Shown: one piece after another, positions 9,673-18,874 of the stretch
How the letters are laid out: every line of letters begins with the position of its first letter
Position numbering within the stretch: the stretch's first letter is position 1
Assembly (NCBI RefSeq): GCF_020216065.1
Contig: NZ_JAIWNA010000004.1
Span: forward strand, 186,001 to 250,000
Length of the DNA: 64,000 nucleotides
Origin: Nocardia rosealba
GTDB taxonomy: Bacteria > Actinomycetota > Actinomycetes > Mycobacteriales > Mycobacteriaceae
Reading direction: 5' to 3'
Translations under genes and position numbers: made by a program
The notes under the pieces: model-generated
The model's input: the letters and a program-made list of their open reading frames with translations, nothing else
The model's database searches: none
What the model was told of the DNA's origin: nothing

Positions 9673-11301
9673 ATGGTCGAGTTGAACAGCGAAATGTCCG
9701 GATCGACGGCGGAACGGCCGAGTATGGTGTGGGACGCCTGGGGTGTGCCCGCCGGACATCAACCCCTGTCGGCGCAGATCCGCGGCCTGCTCACCCAGGT
9801 CTTCGGGATCTCGGGTGAGCCGGCGGCACGACGCGACGAGGGCGACGTGCCGCTGGTCGAGAGCACGCTCACCGCCGCCACCCGCGCGGACCTCGCTGCC
9901 CTGGTCGGCGCCGAGCACGTCAGCACCGACGACATCGACCGGCTGCGGCACGCGGGCGGCAAGAGCACCCTCGACCTGCTGCGCCGCCGCGACACCCGCC
10001 CTCAGGACGCGCCCGACGCGATCGTCGCGCCCGCCGACCACGACGCGGTGCTTGCGGTGCTGCGGTACTGCTCCTCGCGCGGCGTCGCCGTGGTGCCCTT
10101 CGGTGGCGGCACCAGTGTGGTCGGCGGCGTCGACCCGGTGCGCGGCCGGTTCCCCACCGTGATCGCGCTCGACCTGCGCAGGCTCGACACCCTCACCGAC
10201 GTGGACCCGGTGAGTGGCACCGCCACCCTCGGTGCCGGGCTCACCGGTCCGCAGGCGGAGAAACTGCTTGCCGCACACGGTCTTTCGCTCGGGCATTTCC
10301 CGCAGAGTTTCGAATTCGCCACCATCGGCGGGTTCGCCGCGACCAGGTCGTCGGGACAGGCCTCGGCGGGCTACGGCCGCTTCGACGACATGGTCCAGCG
10401 CCTGGTTGTCGCCACCCCGCAGGGCACTCTCGATCTCGGCCGCGCGCCCGCCTCGGCGGCCGGGCCCGACCTGCGTGAACTGTTCGTCGGGTCCGAGGGG
10501 ACGCTCGGCGTGATCACCTCGGTCACCGTGCGGGTGCACCCGATCCCCGAAACCACCGACTACCAGGCCTGGTCGTTCCCCGACTTCGCCACCGGCGCGG
10601 CCGCCCTGCGCACCGTCGTGCAGACAGGTGCGGCGCCGACGGTGCTTCGCCTGTCCGACGAGGCCGAGACCGGTCTGAACCTGGCCCGCTCGAGCGATAT
10701 CGGTGGCGCCCCCGTGTCGGGCTGCCTCGCGGTGACGACCTTCGAGGGCACCGCAGCCCACGTCGCGGCCCGCAGCGCCGAAGCGAGCGAATGGCTCGCC
10801 GCCGCAGGCGGAACCGCGCTCGGGACCGCCCCGGCCGAACAGTGGGAACACGGCCGTTTCGCCGCGCCCTACCTGCGTGACGCCCTGCTCGATGTCGGGG
10901 TGCTGTGCGAGACGCTGGAAACCGCGACCAGCTGGTCGAACCTGACGAACCTGAAGGCGAAAGTGACTGCCGCGCTGTCGGATTCGCTCACCGCGCAGGG
11001 CACGCCCGCACTGGTGATGTGTCACATCTCGCACACCTACCCGACCGGTGCGTCGCTGTACTTCACCGTCGTCGCCAAGCAGCTCGAGGATCCGATCGCG
11101 CAGTGGCGCGTAGCCAAGACCGCCGCGGGCGACGCCATCATGGCGGCCGGTGCCACCATCACCCACCATCACGCCGTCGGCGCCGACCACCGTCCGTGGA
11201 TGGGTGCCGAGGTCGGTGACCTGGGCGTACAGGTGCTGCGGGCGGTGAAACACGAACTCGATCCCGCAGGCGTGCTGAATCCTGGAAAGCTGGTGCCGTG
11301 A
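9673..11301 (+). CDS. FAD-linked oxidase, alkyl-dihydroxyacetonephosphate synthase-like
   Basis: 542 residues of the vanillyl-alcohol-oxidase flavoprotein fold. FAD-binding motif VVPFGGGTSVVGG is near residues 139-151 and SVTVRVHPIP follows later. The C-terminal HHHAVGADHRPWM is the histidine-rich element of the AGPS family, which forms the ether bond of ether lipids from acyl-DHAP and fatty alcohol. Real substrates of the actinobacterial members are not established. ATG 9673 is used; conserved sequence begins near a second ATG at 9724, which would leave the operator wholly upstream. It overlaps the diacylglycerol kinase gene by four bases and corresponds to Rv2251. Confidence 0.85.
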   Translation: MVELNSEMSGSTAERPSMVWDAWGVPAGHQPLSAQIRGLLTQVFGISGEPAARRDEGDVPLVESTLTAATRADLAALVGAEHVSTDDIDRLRHAGGKSTLDLLRRRDTRPQDAPDAIVAPADHDAVLAVLRYCSSRGVAVVPFGGGTSVVGGVDPVRGRFPTVIALDLRRLDTLTDVDPVSGTATLGAGLTGPQAEKLLAAHGLSLGHFPQSFEFATIGGFAATRSSGQASAGYGRFDDMVQRLVVATPQGTLDLGRAPASAAGPDLRELFVGSEGTLGVITSVTVRVHPIPETTDYQAWSFPDFATGAAALRTVVQTGAAPTVLRLSDEAETGLNLARSSDIGGAPVSGCLAVTTFEGTAAHVAARSAEASEWLAAAGGTALGTAPAEQWEHGRFAAPYLRDALLDVGVLCETLETATSWSNLTNLKAKVTAALSDSLTAQGTPALVMCHISHTYPTGASLYFTVVAKQLEDPIAQWRVAKTAAGDAIMAAGATITHHHAVGADHRPWMGAEVGDLGVQVLRAVKHELDPAGVLNPGKLVP

Positions 11302-12248
11302 AACAGCATTCGGTACAGCGATTATTGCTCGTCACCAACCCGCACTCCGGTGCCGGTCGCGGCGACGGTGTCGCCGAGGCGGTCCTGGCGGTAGCCCTGG
11401 CCGGTGGCGTCGAGGTCGCACAGGTGCGGGCGCCGAGCGCGGCGGAATCGGTGGAGCAGGTGGCCGCCGCGATCGCCGACCCGGCCAGGCGGCCCGACGC
11501 GGTCGTCTGCGTGGGTGGTGACGGTCTGATGAACGTGCTGCTCGCCGCCGTCGCCCACACCGGCGTGCCGCTCGGGCTGGTCCCCGCGGGCACGGGCAAC
11601 GACCTCGCCCGCGAACTCGGCATCCCCACCGGCGACCCGCGCGCCGCCGCCGAGATCGTGCTGCGCGGCCGCACGAGGACCATCGACCTGGGCCGTATCG
11701 AATCCGTCGGCGCCACGCCCACCTGGTTCGCCACCATCGTCGGCGCGGGGTTCGACGCGCGAGTCACCTTGCGCGCCAATGCGATGCGCCGCCCGCGCGG
11801 CCCGCTGCGCTACACCTTCGCCGCCGCCGCCGAACTCATGCGCGGTTACACGCTGCCGTTCCAGATCGAGATGTCGGGTCTGGCGCCCGGCGCACTCGAC
11901 AACCCCGACGACGCGCACGCGGTGATCTACACCGACGCCGTGATGACGCCCATCGGCAACACCCGCACCTACGGTGGCGGCATGCTGGTGTGCCCCGAAG
12001 CCCTGCCCGACGACGGCTACCTCGACATCACCGTGGTCGGCGCGGTCTCGCGACTCGAGATGGCGCGCCTGCTGCCCGCCCTGTCGGCGGGCAAGCGCAT
12101 CGATCACCCCTCGACCAAGCGCTACCGCGCCCGCCGCATCACCGTCACGGCGTCGGGTGGGTATGCCACCGCCGACGGTGAACCGGCGGGCACCCTTCCC
12201 GTCACCGTCCAGGCGATGCCGGGTGCGTTGACGGTGCTGGTGCCCTGA
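11298..12248 (+). CDS. dagK: Diacylglycerol/lipid kinase
   Basis: Phosphorylates diacylglycerol or a related lipid using ATP, returning it to the phospholipid pool. The 316-residue protein has the DAGK catalytic motif VVCVGGDGLMNVLL followed by GLVPAGTGNDLARELG, the two nucleotide-binding signatures of the family. The GTG start overlaps the stop of the AgpS-like gene (GTGA), so translation is coupled. Its equivalent Rv2252 has been linked to phosphatidylinositol mannoside production. Together with glpD and the flavoprotein it forms a glycerolipid unit. Confidence 0.9.
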   Translation: MKQHSVQRLLLVTNPHSGAGRGDGVAEAVLAVALAGGVEVAQVRAPSAAESVEQVAAAIADPARRPDAVVCVGGDGLMNVLLAAVAHTGVPLGLVPAGTGNDLARELGIPTGDPRAAAEIVLRGRTRTIDLGRIESVGATPTWFATIVGAGFDARVTLRANAMRRPRGPLRYTFAAAAELMRGYTLPFQIEMSGLAPGALDNPDDAHAVIYTDAVMTPIGNTRTYGGGMLVCPEALPDDGYLDITVVGAVSRLEMARLLPALSAGKRIDHPSTKRYRARRITVTASGGYATADGEPAGTLPVTVQAMPGALTVLVP

Positions 12249-12295
12249 CCCGCAGCTGTGAGTGCGGGCGTTCTCCGAAGCTCGCGACCCGGCGA

Positions 12296-12988
12296 TCAGG
12301 CGGCAGGGGTGAAGGCGATTCCCGAGATCGCGGTGAGGGTCGGGCGGTCGACGATCACCACGGATGTGGCGGGCAGTGGAGTGCGTGGTTCGGTGCCGCG
12401 GGCGCCGAGGTCGCGCATCAGGCTCTCCCAGCGGCGGCAGTGCGCGCCGAAGGCGACCGTGTTCACCCGCCTGCCGCGGGTGACCTGACCACGCCTTGCC
12501 TGGGTGGCGGGCACATCGATCAACACCATGTGCACCTCGCGCTCACCCGAGCGCGCCCACCGCGCGATCAGGCGACGGCTCCAGGCGAAAGTCGCGCAGT
12601 CGTGGATGGCGACCGGCCCGTCGGCGACCAGCAGTGCCGCGCGGATCGCCCGGTAGTGCGCCAGGTGCACCAGCGGACGCCACAGGGGATAGGGGACCCG
12701 GCCGAGCCGGTGCCGCAATCGGTTGCGGGCGTGGTTGGAATCGAGCACCAGCGCACCCGCTGCCGTCCGCACGGGCAGCTCCGCATTCGGGTCGGCGCCG
12801 AAAAGGCGATGCAGCGCAGTGGATTTCCCCGCACCGGGCACTCCGGCGAAAATCAGCACCGCCGTGGCGGGGTAGCGCAATTCGTCGACGTGGTCCGCGC
12901 GTAAGTCCAGCAGTGAGACGGGAATGACGGTCCGGGACGGCACGGATCGATCGGTGGAAGGGGAGCTGGCATCGAGCGGAGGCGTCAC
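12296..12988 (-). CDS. P-loop ATPase / small-molecule kinase-like protein
   Basis: About 230 residues. A clear Walker A (FAGVPGAGKST) follows a short N-terminal segment, and the rest resembles adenylate- or gluconate-kinase-type folds (AAA_33 group). The substrate is unknown. The GTG at 12988 is adjacent to GGAGAGG and is a reasonable start; the frame stays open 105 bases further upstream, and another start nearer the Walker motif is also possible. It is a single gene, convergent with dagK, and upstream lies the non-coding region before valS. Confidence 0.6.
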   Translation of the reverse strand: MTPPLDASSPSTDRSVPSRTVIPVSLLDLRADHVDELRYPATAVLIFAGVPGAGKSTALHRLFGADPNAELPVRTAAGALVLDSNHARNRLRHRLGRVPYPLWRPLVHLAHYRAIRAALLVADGPVAIHDCATFAWSRRLIARWARSGEREVHMVLIDVPATQARRGQVTRGRRVNTVAFGAHCRRWESLMRDLGARGTEPRTPLPATSVVIVDRPTLTAISGIAFTPAA

Positions 12989-13116
12989 CCTCTCCAGAAT
13001 CCGGGAAAACAGACAATTCGGCAATCGGTGAACACCCTGAGTTCGCGTCGACCGGCCTGTCGGACAACAGTTTCCGCGTGTCGATGGAGACACTCACAAA
13101 CCTCGCCGACCACCGC

Positions 13117-13145
13117 TTGGAAGAATCTGAGAATTGGCTATGTAT
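13117..13145 (+). promoter_or_regulatory. Candidate promoter for the RNA upstream of valS
   Basis: TTGGAA at 13117-13122 and TATGTA at 13139-13144 with a 16-base spacer. Transcription would begin near 13151, about 35 bases before the hairpin. Confidence 0.4.
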
Positions 13146-13150
13146 TCGAG

Positions 13151-13237
13151 GGGCGGCCGAAAATCGCCGGTAGAGTCGACTGCGAGAGGCGAAGTCTTCG
13201 GTGTCCCTCATCCACCGAAGACCTCGCCTCTGTTTAG
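13151..13237 (+). ncRNA. Candidate small RNA or valS leader with terminator hairpin
   Basis: The 3' part is a very stable hairpin: 13185-13203 (AGAGGCGA, one mismatch, GTCTTCGGTG) pairs with 13213-13231, loop TCCCTCATC, then GTTTAG. The loop sequence UCCCUC can pair with GAGGGG at 13148-13153, and a small GGCG/CGCC stem lies near the 5' end, so a pseudoknot is possible. No protein gene upstream reads toward this terminator. It is therefore either the end of a short RNA of about 87 bases or a valS attenuator. T-box hallmarks (UGGNACCGCG) were looked for and not found. Confidence 0.45.
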
Positions 13238-13357
13238 TTGGAGCGCTGGCGCGCGCGAGGTTCGCGGCGGACCCTCCTCGAGGTCGGGTCGTACGTGGCT
13301 GGGACTGCGGGGTGAGGCGGGGGAAACCCGGTTGTCCGTTCCCCTTAGGATTGGGGC

Positions 13358-16036
13358 GTGACCAGCGCAGCCCCAGACAACTCGCGTAATCGTGCCGATG
13401 CCCTGCCCAAGAGCTGGAATCCCAGCGAGGTAGAGGCCGACCTGTACGAGGGCTGGGTAAACGCCGGGTACTTCACCGCCGACGCCACCTCGGCCAAGCC
13501 GGCGTACTCCATCGTGCTGCCGCCGCCGAACGTCACCGGCACCCTGCACATGGGTCATGCGCTCGACCACACCCTCATGGACCTGCTCACCCGCCGCAAG
13601 CGGATGCAGGGGTACGAGGTGCTGTGGCTGCCGGGCATGGACCACGCGGGCATCGCGACCCAGACCGTGGTGGAGTTGCAGCTCGCCGTCGACGGCAAGA
13701 ACAAAGAGGACTTCGGTCGTGAGCTGTTCATCGACAAGGTGTGGGACTGGAAGCGCGAGTCCGGCGGCCAGATCCAGGGACAGATGCGCCGCCTCGGTGA
13801 CGGTGTCGACTGGGGCCGCGACCGGTTCACCATGGACGACGGGCTCTCGCGCGCCGTGCAGACCATCTTCAAGCGGCTCTACGACGCGGGACTGATCTAC
13901 CGCGCCGAGCGCCTGGTGAACTGGTCGCCGGTGCTGCAGACCGGCATCTCCGACCTCGAGGTCGACCACAAGGAGGTCGACGGCGAGCTCGTGAGCATGC
14001 GCTTCGGCTCCCTGAACGACGACGAACCACACGTCATCGTGGCCACCACCCGGGTGGAGACGATGCTCGGCGACACCGCCGTCGCCGTCCACCCGGACGA
14101 CGAGCGCTACAAGGCGCTCATCGGCACCACGCTCTACCACCCGATCACCGGCCGCCAGATCCCGATCGTCGCCGACGACTACGTCGACCCGGAGTTCGGT
14201 TCCGGCGCGGTGAAGATCACCCCCGCCCACGACCCCAACGACTTCGAACTCGGTCTGCGCCACGGCCTGCCGATGCCGACGATCATGGACAAGGCGGGCC
14301 GGATCGCCGACACCGGAACCGAATTCGACGGCATGGACCGTTTCGAGGCGCGCGTGAAGATCCGCGAACGCCTCGAGGCCGAGGGCCGCATCGTCGGGCG
14401 CAAGTACCCCTACAAACATCAGGTGGGTCACTCGGAGCGCTCCGGCGAGCCGATCGAGCCGCGCCTGTCGATGCAGTGGTGGGTCAAGGTCGACACCCTG
14501 GCCAAGGCCGCGGGCGACGCTGTGCGCGACGGTGACGTGAAGATCCATCCGGCCAGTCAGGAACCGCGCTGGTTCGACTGGGTCGACAACATGCACGACT
14601 GGTGCATCTCGCGTCAGTTGTGGTGGGGCCACCGCATCCCGATCTGGTACGGGCCCGAAGGCGAGATCGTCTGCCTCGGCCCGGACGAGCAGGCCCCCGA
14701 GGGCTGGGTGCAGGACCCCGACGTGCTCGACACCTGGTTCTCCTCGGGTCTGTGGCCGTTCTCCACGATGGGCTGGCCCGACGCGACCCCCGAGCTGGCG
14801 AAGTTCTATCCGACCAGCGTGCTCGTCACCGGTTACGACATCCTGTTCTTCTGGGTGGCCCGGATGATGATGTTCGGCATGTACGTCAGCGACGACCCGG
14901 TGCTCACTGCGGGCAAGGGCGGGCAGAAGCAGGTCCCGTTCGAAGACGTGTTCCTGCACGGCCTCATCCGCGACCAGCACGGCAAGAAGATGTCGAAGTC
15001 GCGGGGCAACGGCATCGACCCGCTGGACTGGATCAACTCCTACGGCGCCGACGCGCTGCGCTTCACCCTGGCGCGCGGCGCCCAGCCCGGCGGCGACCTG
15101 TCGGTCGGTGACGCGCACGCGCTCGCCTCGCGCAGCTTCGTCACCAAGCTGTTCAACGCCACCAAGTTCGCGCTGATGAACGGTGCCCGCACCGGCGACC
15201 TGCCCGCGCGCGAGACCCTCACCGACGCCGACCGGTGGATCGTCGACCGGCTCGACCAGGTCCGCGCCGATGTCGACGCCGCGTTCGATTCCTACGAATT
15301 CGGCAAGGCCTGCGAGGCGCTGTACCACTTCGCCTGGGACGAACTGTGCGACTGGTACCTGGAACTGTCGAAGGTGCAGTTCGCCGAGTCCGACGCGCGC
15401 GCCGAGAGCACCTCGGTGGTCCTCGGCAACGTGCTCGACGCGGTGCTTCGCCTGCTGCATCCGGTGATCCCGTTCGTCACCGAGACCCTCTGGAAGGCGC
15501 TCACCGGCGGTGAGTCGGTGGTCGTCGCGCCGTGGCCGCAGGCCAGTGGCGTCGCCGCCGACGAGCGGGCCGCCCAGCGGGTCGCCGACGCGCAGCGGCT
15601 CATCACCGAGATCCGCCGCTTCCGTGGCGATCAGGGCTTGGCCGACAAGCAGAAGGTGAAGGCCACGCTGGTCGGCATCGAGGAAGCCGGACTCGCCGGC
15701 TTCGCGGCGTCGGTGGCGAACCTGGCCCGCCTCACCGAACCCGGTGACGACTTCGCGACCACCGCCGAGGTGGAGGTCCGCCTGTCCGCGGGCACGGTGA
15801 CCGTCCAGCTCGACACCTCCGGTGCCATCGACCTCGACGCCGAACGGCGCAGGCTGGAAAAGGATCTCGCGGTCGCGCAGAAGGACCTCGACCAGACCAC
15901 CGCCAAACTGGCCAACGAGGCCTTCCTGGCCAAGGCACCGCAGCAGGTGGTCGACAAGATCACCGCCCGCCGCGAGGTGGCCACCGCCGAGGTCGCCCGG
16001 ATCAGTGCGCGCCTGGCGGAGCTGAGCGCCAAGTGA
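13358..16036 (+). CDS. valS: Valyl-tRNA synthetase
   Basis: Class I synthetase that attaches valine to tRNA-Val. The 892-residue protein carries the HIGH motif as HMGH at 64-67 and KMSKS at 544-548. The editing domain that hydrolyses Thr-tRNA lies between them. A C-terminal coiled coil of about 65 residues (LDAERRRLEKDLAVAQKDLD and onward) is typical of ValRS. The GTG start at 13358 gives a full-length N-terminus. The folC GTG overlaps the stop by four bases, starting a conserved operon. A hairpin upstream may control expression. Confidence 0.97.
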   Translation: MTSAAPDNSRNRADALPKSWNPSEVEADLYEGWVNAGYFTADATSAKPAYSIVLPPPNVTGTLHMGHALDHTLMDLLTRRKRMQGYEVLWLPGMDHAGIATQTVVELQLAVDGKNKEDFGRELFIDKVWDWKRESGGQIQGQMRRLGDGVDWGRDRFTMDDGLSRAVQTIFKRLYDAGLIYRAERLVNWSPVLQTGISDLEVDHKEVDGELVSMRFGSLNDDEPHVIVATTRVETMLGDTAVAVHPDDERYKALIGTTLYHPITGRQIPIVADDYVDPEFGSGAVKITPAHDPNDFELGLRHGLPMPTIMDKAGRIADTGTEFDGMDRFEARVKIRERLEAEGRIVGRKYPYKHQVGHSERSGEPIEPRLSMQWWVKVDTLAKAAGDAVRDGDVKIHPASQEPRWFDWVDNMHDWCISRQLWWGHRIPIWYGPEGEIVCLGPDEQAPEGWVQDPDVLDTWFSSGLWPFSTMGWPDATPELAKFYPTSVLVTGYDILFFWVARMMMFGMYVSDDPVLTAGKGGQKQVPFEDVFLHGLIRDQHGKKMSKSRGNGIDPLDWINSYGADALRFTLARGAQPGGDLSVGDAHALASRSFVTKLFNATKFALMNGARTGDLPARETLTDADRWIVDRLDQVRADVDAAFDSYEFGKACEALYHFAWDELCDWYLELSKVQFAESDARAESTSVVLGNVLDAVLRLLHPVIPFVTETLWKALTGGESVVVAPWPQASGVAADERAAQRVADAQRLITEIRRFRGDQGLADKQKVKATLVGIEEAGLAGFAASVANLARLTEPGDDFATTAEVEVRLSAGTVTVQLDTSGAIDLDAERRRLEKDLAVAQKDLDQTTAKLANEAFLAKAPQQVVDKITARREVATAEVARISARLAELSAK

Positions 16037-17520
16037 GCGACATCGGCCCCGACGACGGCGATCTCGGCCCCGAGAACGCGGGCTTCGGCGGCGACGACTA
16101 CCGCCCGGCCCAGCTCGGCACCGGTCCGTCGCCGGTCGAGCTGGCCGAAATGGCGCTCGTCGAAGCCGAACTCGACAAACGCTGGCCCGAAACCAAGATC
16201 GAGCCGTCGCTCACGCGCATCAGCACATTGATGGATCTGCTCGGCAACCCGCAGCACAACTACCCGGCCATCCACATCGCGGGCACCAACGGCAAGACCT
16301 CGGTGACCAGGATGATCGACGCGCTACTCACCGCCCTGCACCGGCGCACCGGCCGGATCACCAGCCCGCACCTGCAGCTGGCGACCGAGCGGATCAGCAT
16401 CGACAACGCGCCGATCAGCCCCGCCCGGTACGTGGAGACCTACCACGAGCTCGCGCCCTACATCGACATGATCGACCGGCGTTCGGCCGAGTCGGGCGGG
16501 CCCGCGATGAGCAAGTTCGAGGTGCTCACCGGCATGGCCTACGCCGCGTTCGCCGAGGCACCCGTCGACGTGGCTGTCGTCGAGACCGGCATGGGCGGTA
16601 CCTGGGACGCCACCAACGTGATCGACGGCCAGGTCGCCGTGATCACCCCCATCGGCCTCGACCACACCGAGTACCTCGGTCCCGACCTCGAGTCGATCGC
16701 CAAGGAAAAAGCGGGAATCATCAAGCGCGCCAAGGAAGCACTTGTTCCGGTCGACACCGTCGCGGTGATCGCCGAACAGGCCCCCGAGGTGATGGACGTG
16801 CTGCTGCGCCGGGCCGTGGAGGCCGACGCGGCGGTCGCGCGCGAAGGCGCGGAATTCCGGCTGCTGGAACGGGCCGTCGCCATCGGCGGCCAGCTGCTGA
16901 CCCTGCAGGGGCTCGGCGGTGTCTACGACGAGATCTTCCTGCCGCTGCACGGCGAGCACCAGGCCCGCAACGCCGCGCTCGCGCTGGCCGCCGTCGAGGC
17001 GTTCTTCGGGGCGGGTGCCGAGCGTCAGCTCGACATCGAGGCCGTGCGCGCCGGATTCGCGGCCGTCACCAGCCCCGGCCGGATGGAACGGATGCGCAAC
17101 GCGCCGACCATCTTCGTCGACGCCGCCCACAACCCGGCGGGCGCGCAGGCGCTGGCCAACACCCTCACCGGCGAATTCGACTTCCGCAAGCTGGTCGGTG
17201 TGGTCGCCGTACTCGGCGACAAGGACGCGGCGGGCATCCTCGACGCCCTGGAACCGGTGTTCGACGAGATCGTCGTCACCAGCAACGGGTCGCCGCGCGC
17301 CATGGACGTCGACACCCTCGCCGACCTGGCCGTCCAGCGTTTCGGCGACGAGCGCGTGATCACCGCCGACACCCTGCCCGACGCCTTGGAATCGGCGATC
17401 GCCCTGGCCGAACAGGCCGGCGACGACGGCGACGTGATCTCCGGAGCGGGCGTGGTCGTCACCGGTTCGGTGGTCACCGCCGGCGCCGCACGCGCCCTGT
17501 TCGGAAAGGGGCCCTCATGA
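16033..17520 (+). CDS. folC: Folylpolyglutamate synthase / dihydrofolate synthase
   Basis: Adds glutamate to dihydropteroate and to folates, keeping them in the cell. The 495-residue protein belongs to the Mur ligase-like family. The P-loop is HIAGTNGKTSV with GTNGKT at 84-89, followed by the family signature SPHLQLATERI. A C-terminal glutamate-ligase domain (VDAAHNPAGAQAL) follows. It starts with a 30-residue acidic extension. The GTG start overlaps valS by four bases and its stop overlaps the DUF4233 gene, so all three are translationally coupled. Confidence 0.95.
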   Translation: MSDIGPDDGDLGPENAGFGGDDYRPAQLGTGPSPVELAEMALVEAELDKRWPETKIEPSLTRISTLMDLLGNPQHNYPAIHIAGTNGKTSVTRMIDALLTALHRRTGRITSPHLQLATERISIDNAPISPARYVETYHELAPYIDMIDRRSAESGGPAMSKFEVLTGMAYAAFAEAPVDVAVVETGMGGTWDATNVIDGQVAVITPIGLDHTEYLGPDLESIAKEKAGIIKRAKEALVPVDTVAVIAEQAPEVMDVLLRRAVEADAAVAREGAEFRLLERAVAIGGQLLTLQGLGGVYDEIFLPLHGEHQARNAALALAAVEAFFGAGAERQLDIEAVRAGFAAVTSPGRMERMRNAPTIFVDAAHNPAGAQALANTLTGEFDFRKLVGVVAVLGDKDAAGILDALEPVFDEIVVTSNGSPRAMDVDTLADLAVQRFGDERVITADTLPDALESAIALAEQAGDDGDVISGAGVVVTGSVVTAGAARALFGKGPS

Positions 17521-17915
17521 GTGCGGTTCCACCCCCCGCCACCGACCCCTGGAAGGGGTTTCGCGGGGTGATGGCCGGAACGCTGATCCTCGAGGCGATC
17601 GTGGTGTTGCTGGCGCTGCCGGTCGTCGGTTCGGTCGGCGGCGGGGTGACCTGGCTCTCGGGCACATACCTGGTGGTCCTCGCGCTGTTGATGATCCTCG
17701 GTGCCGGATTGCAGCGGAAGCCGTGGGCCATCCCGTTCAACCTCGGGCTGCAGGTCCTGGTGCTGGCGGGGACGTTCATCCACCTGTCGATCGGGATCAT
17801 CGGGCTGGTGTTCGCGGCCGTGTGGGCATTCATCCTGATGCTGCGCTACGACGTGCAGCGACGCATGGACGCCGGGTTGTTGCCGAGCCAGCGGATGCGG
17901 CGGACCCAGTCCTGA
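17517..17915 (+). CDS. DUF4233 family membrane protein
   Basis: 132 residues with about four hydrophobic helices (VMAGTLILEAIVVLLALPVV, TYLVVLALLMILGAG, LGLQVLVLAGTFIHL, IGLVFAAVWAFILML). The cytoplasmic tail is Arg-rich. Its place between folC and ndk is conserved in Mycobacteriales (compare Rv2446c). No biochemical function is known. The ATG overlaps the folC stop by four bases. Confidence 0.85.
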   Translation: MSAVPPPATDPWKGFRGVMAGTLILEAIVVLLALPVVGSVGGGVTWLSGTYLVVLALLMILGAGLQRKPWAIPFNLGLQVLVLAGTFIHLSIGIIGLVFAAVWAFILMLRYDVQRRMDAGLLPSQRMRRTQS

Positions 17916-17961
17916 ACGGGGTCGTTCGGCGTAGACGCCGACCCGACGCTAGGGTTAGCGC

Positions 17962-18378
17962 GTGACTGAGCAGACGTTGGTACTCATCAAGCCGGACGGT
18001 GTCTCCCGTGGCCTCGTCGGCGAGGTCCTGGCGCGCATCGAGCGCAAGGGCCTCACCATCAAGGCGCTGGAGCTGAAGAACGTGTCCGCCGAACTGGCGG
18101 GCGAGCACTACGCCGAACACGCCGAGCGGCCGTTCTTCGGTTCGCTGATCGAATTCATCACCTCCGGCCCGGTCGTCGCGGCCGTGCTCGAGGGCCCGCG
18201 CGCGATCGCGGCGTTCCGTCAGCTCGCCGGTGGCACCGACCCGGTCGAGAAGGCCGTCCCCGGAACCATCCGCGGCGACTTCGGTCTCGAGACCCAGTAC
18301 AACCTCGTTCACGGCTCCGACTCGCCCGAGTCCGCCAAGCGCGAGATCGCGCTCTGGTTCCCCGAATTCCCCGCCTGA
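17962..18378 (+). CDS. ndk: Nucleoside diphosphate kinase
   Basis: Transfers the terminal phosphate of ATP to other nucleoside diphosphates through a phosphohistidine. The 138-residue protein is of normal length. The phosphorylated residue is His117 in NLVHGSDS, and the ATP-site start TLVLIKPDGV is intact. GTG start at 17962; the TAGGGT box 11 bases before it could be a -10 of a near-leaderless promoter. A hairpin ends the gene. It closes the valS-folC-DUF4233-ndk group. Confidence 0.96.
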   Translation: MTEQTLVLIKPDGVSRGLVGEVLARIERKGLTIKALELKNVSAELAGEHYAEHAERPFFGSLIEFITSGPVVAAVLEGPRAIAAFRQLAGGTDPVEKAVPGTIRGDFGLETQYNLVHGSDSPESAKREIALWFPEFPA

Positions 18379-18394
18379 CGGTGCTGTTCTCGCT

Positions 18395-18419
18395 CGTCGC
18401 GTCCGGTGCGGACGCGACG
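18395..18419 (+). terminator. Terminator hairpin after ndk
   Basis: CGTCGCGTCC at 18395-18404, loop GGTGC, GGACGCGACG at 18410-18419. Perfect 10-bp stem 17 bases after the ndk stop; no T-run follows. Confidence 0.6.
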
Positions 18420-18874
18420 GGCTCGAGTGACGGTTCCGCGCGCGAGTTGCGCCGATGGCGATCACCGCGCGAACCATATGGGATACTGAAGACGGATGTG
18501 TTCGATACCGATGTCATCGCAGCCCCACCAGGGCGGTCGGTGACAGCCTGACGCGCAGGTACGCGGCAGCGGCGACGGACATGACCGGATGACACCGCAG
18601 TTGGATGCCGATCATCGCTGCCATGGACAACCCTGTTGCTGGGGTTGCCGGGCACGCTGGATGAGCGCCTCAGCGCGCGGCGTCACGCCGTACAGCCAGG
18701 CGCCGCGTGACCGGTTGGCCCGCCAGATGATCGATTCCAGGCGCGACCGGATACGCGGGGCGAGACCAGATGACCCTCGTACCATCGGGTACGAGGTGCA
18801 CGGACGATGCCCCCGCGCCGGCCGCGTCACTCCCGTACCGGGGATGGACGCGCCCGGGGGCCCGAGGAGACTTC
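18420..18874 (+). other. Long leader/promoter region of rne
   Basis: 455 bases without a supported gene. A promoter may lie near TATGGGATACT (18477-18487), which would give an RNA leader of nearly 400 bases. Possible structures in the leader are CAACCC-N8-GGGTTG (18628-18647), GGCGT-c-ACGCC (18679-18689) and a perfect 9-bp hairpin at 18775-18796. RNase E genes are often autoregulated through structured leaders; that is only an analogy here. Confidence 0.45.
18775..18796 (+). promoter_or_regulatory. Perfect hairpin in rne leader
   Basis: CCTCGTACC-atcg-GGTACGAGG, 78 bases before the rne start. It is a possible cleavage or binding site for RNase E feedback control. No regulator is known from the sequence. 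Confidence 0.35.

Larger units (their letters stand above)
12989..13357. other. Divergent intergenic region before valS, with a hairpin-ended RNA candidate
   Basis: 369 bases with no protein gene of coding character. It contains a promoter-like pair (TTGGAA 13117-13122, TATGTA 13139-13144), a long terminator hairpin (13185-13231), and then about 125 bases leading to the valS GTG. A frame of 29 codons from ATG 13084 to TAG 13173 ends just before the hairpin but has no ribosome site. Confidence 0.6.

Noticed and set aside
13084..13173. 29-codon frame before the valS hairpin as leader peptide
   Set aside because: No ribosome site and no run of valine codons, so peptide-based attenuation is not supported.
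13117..13357. T-box riboswitch for valS
   Set aside because: The conserved UGGNACCGCG segment is missing and no specifier stem was recognised.
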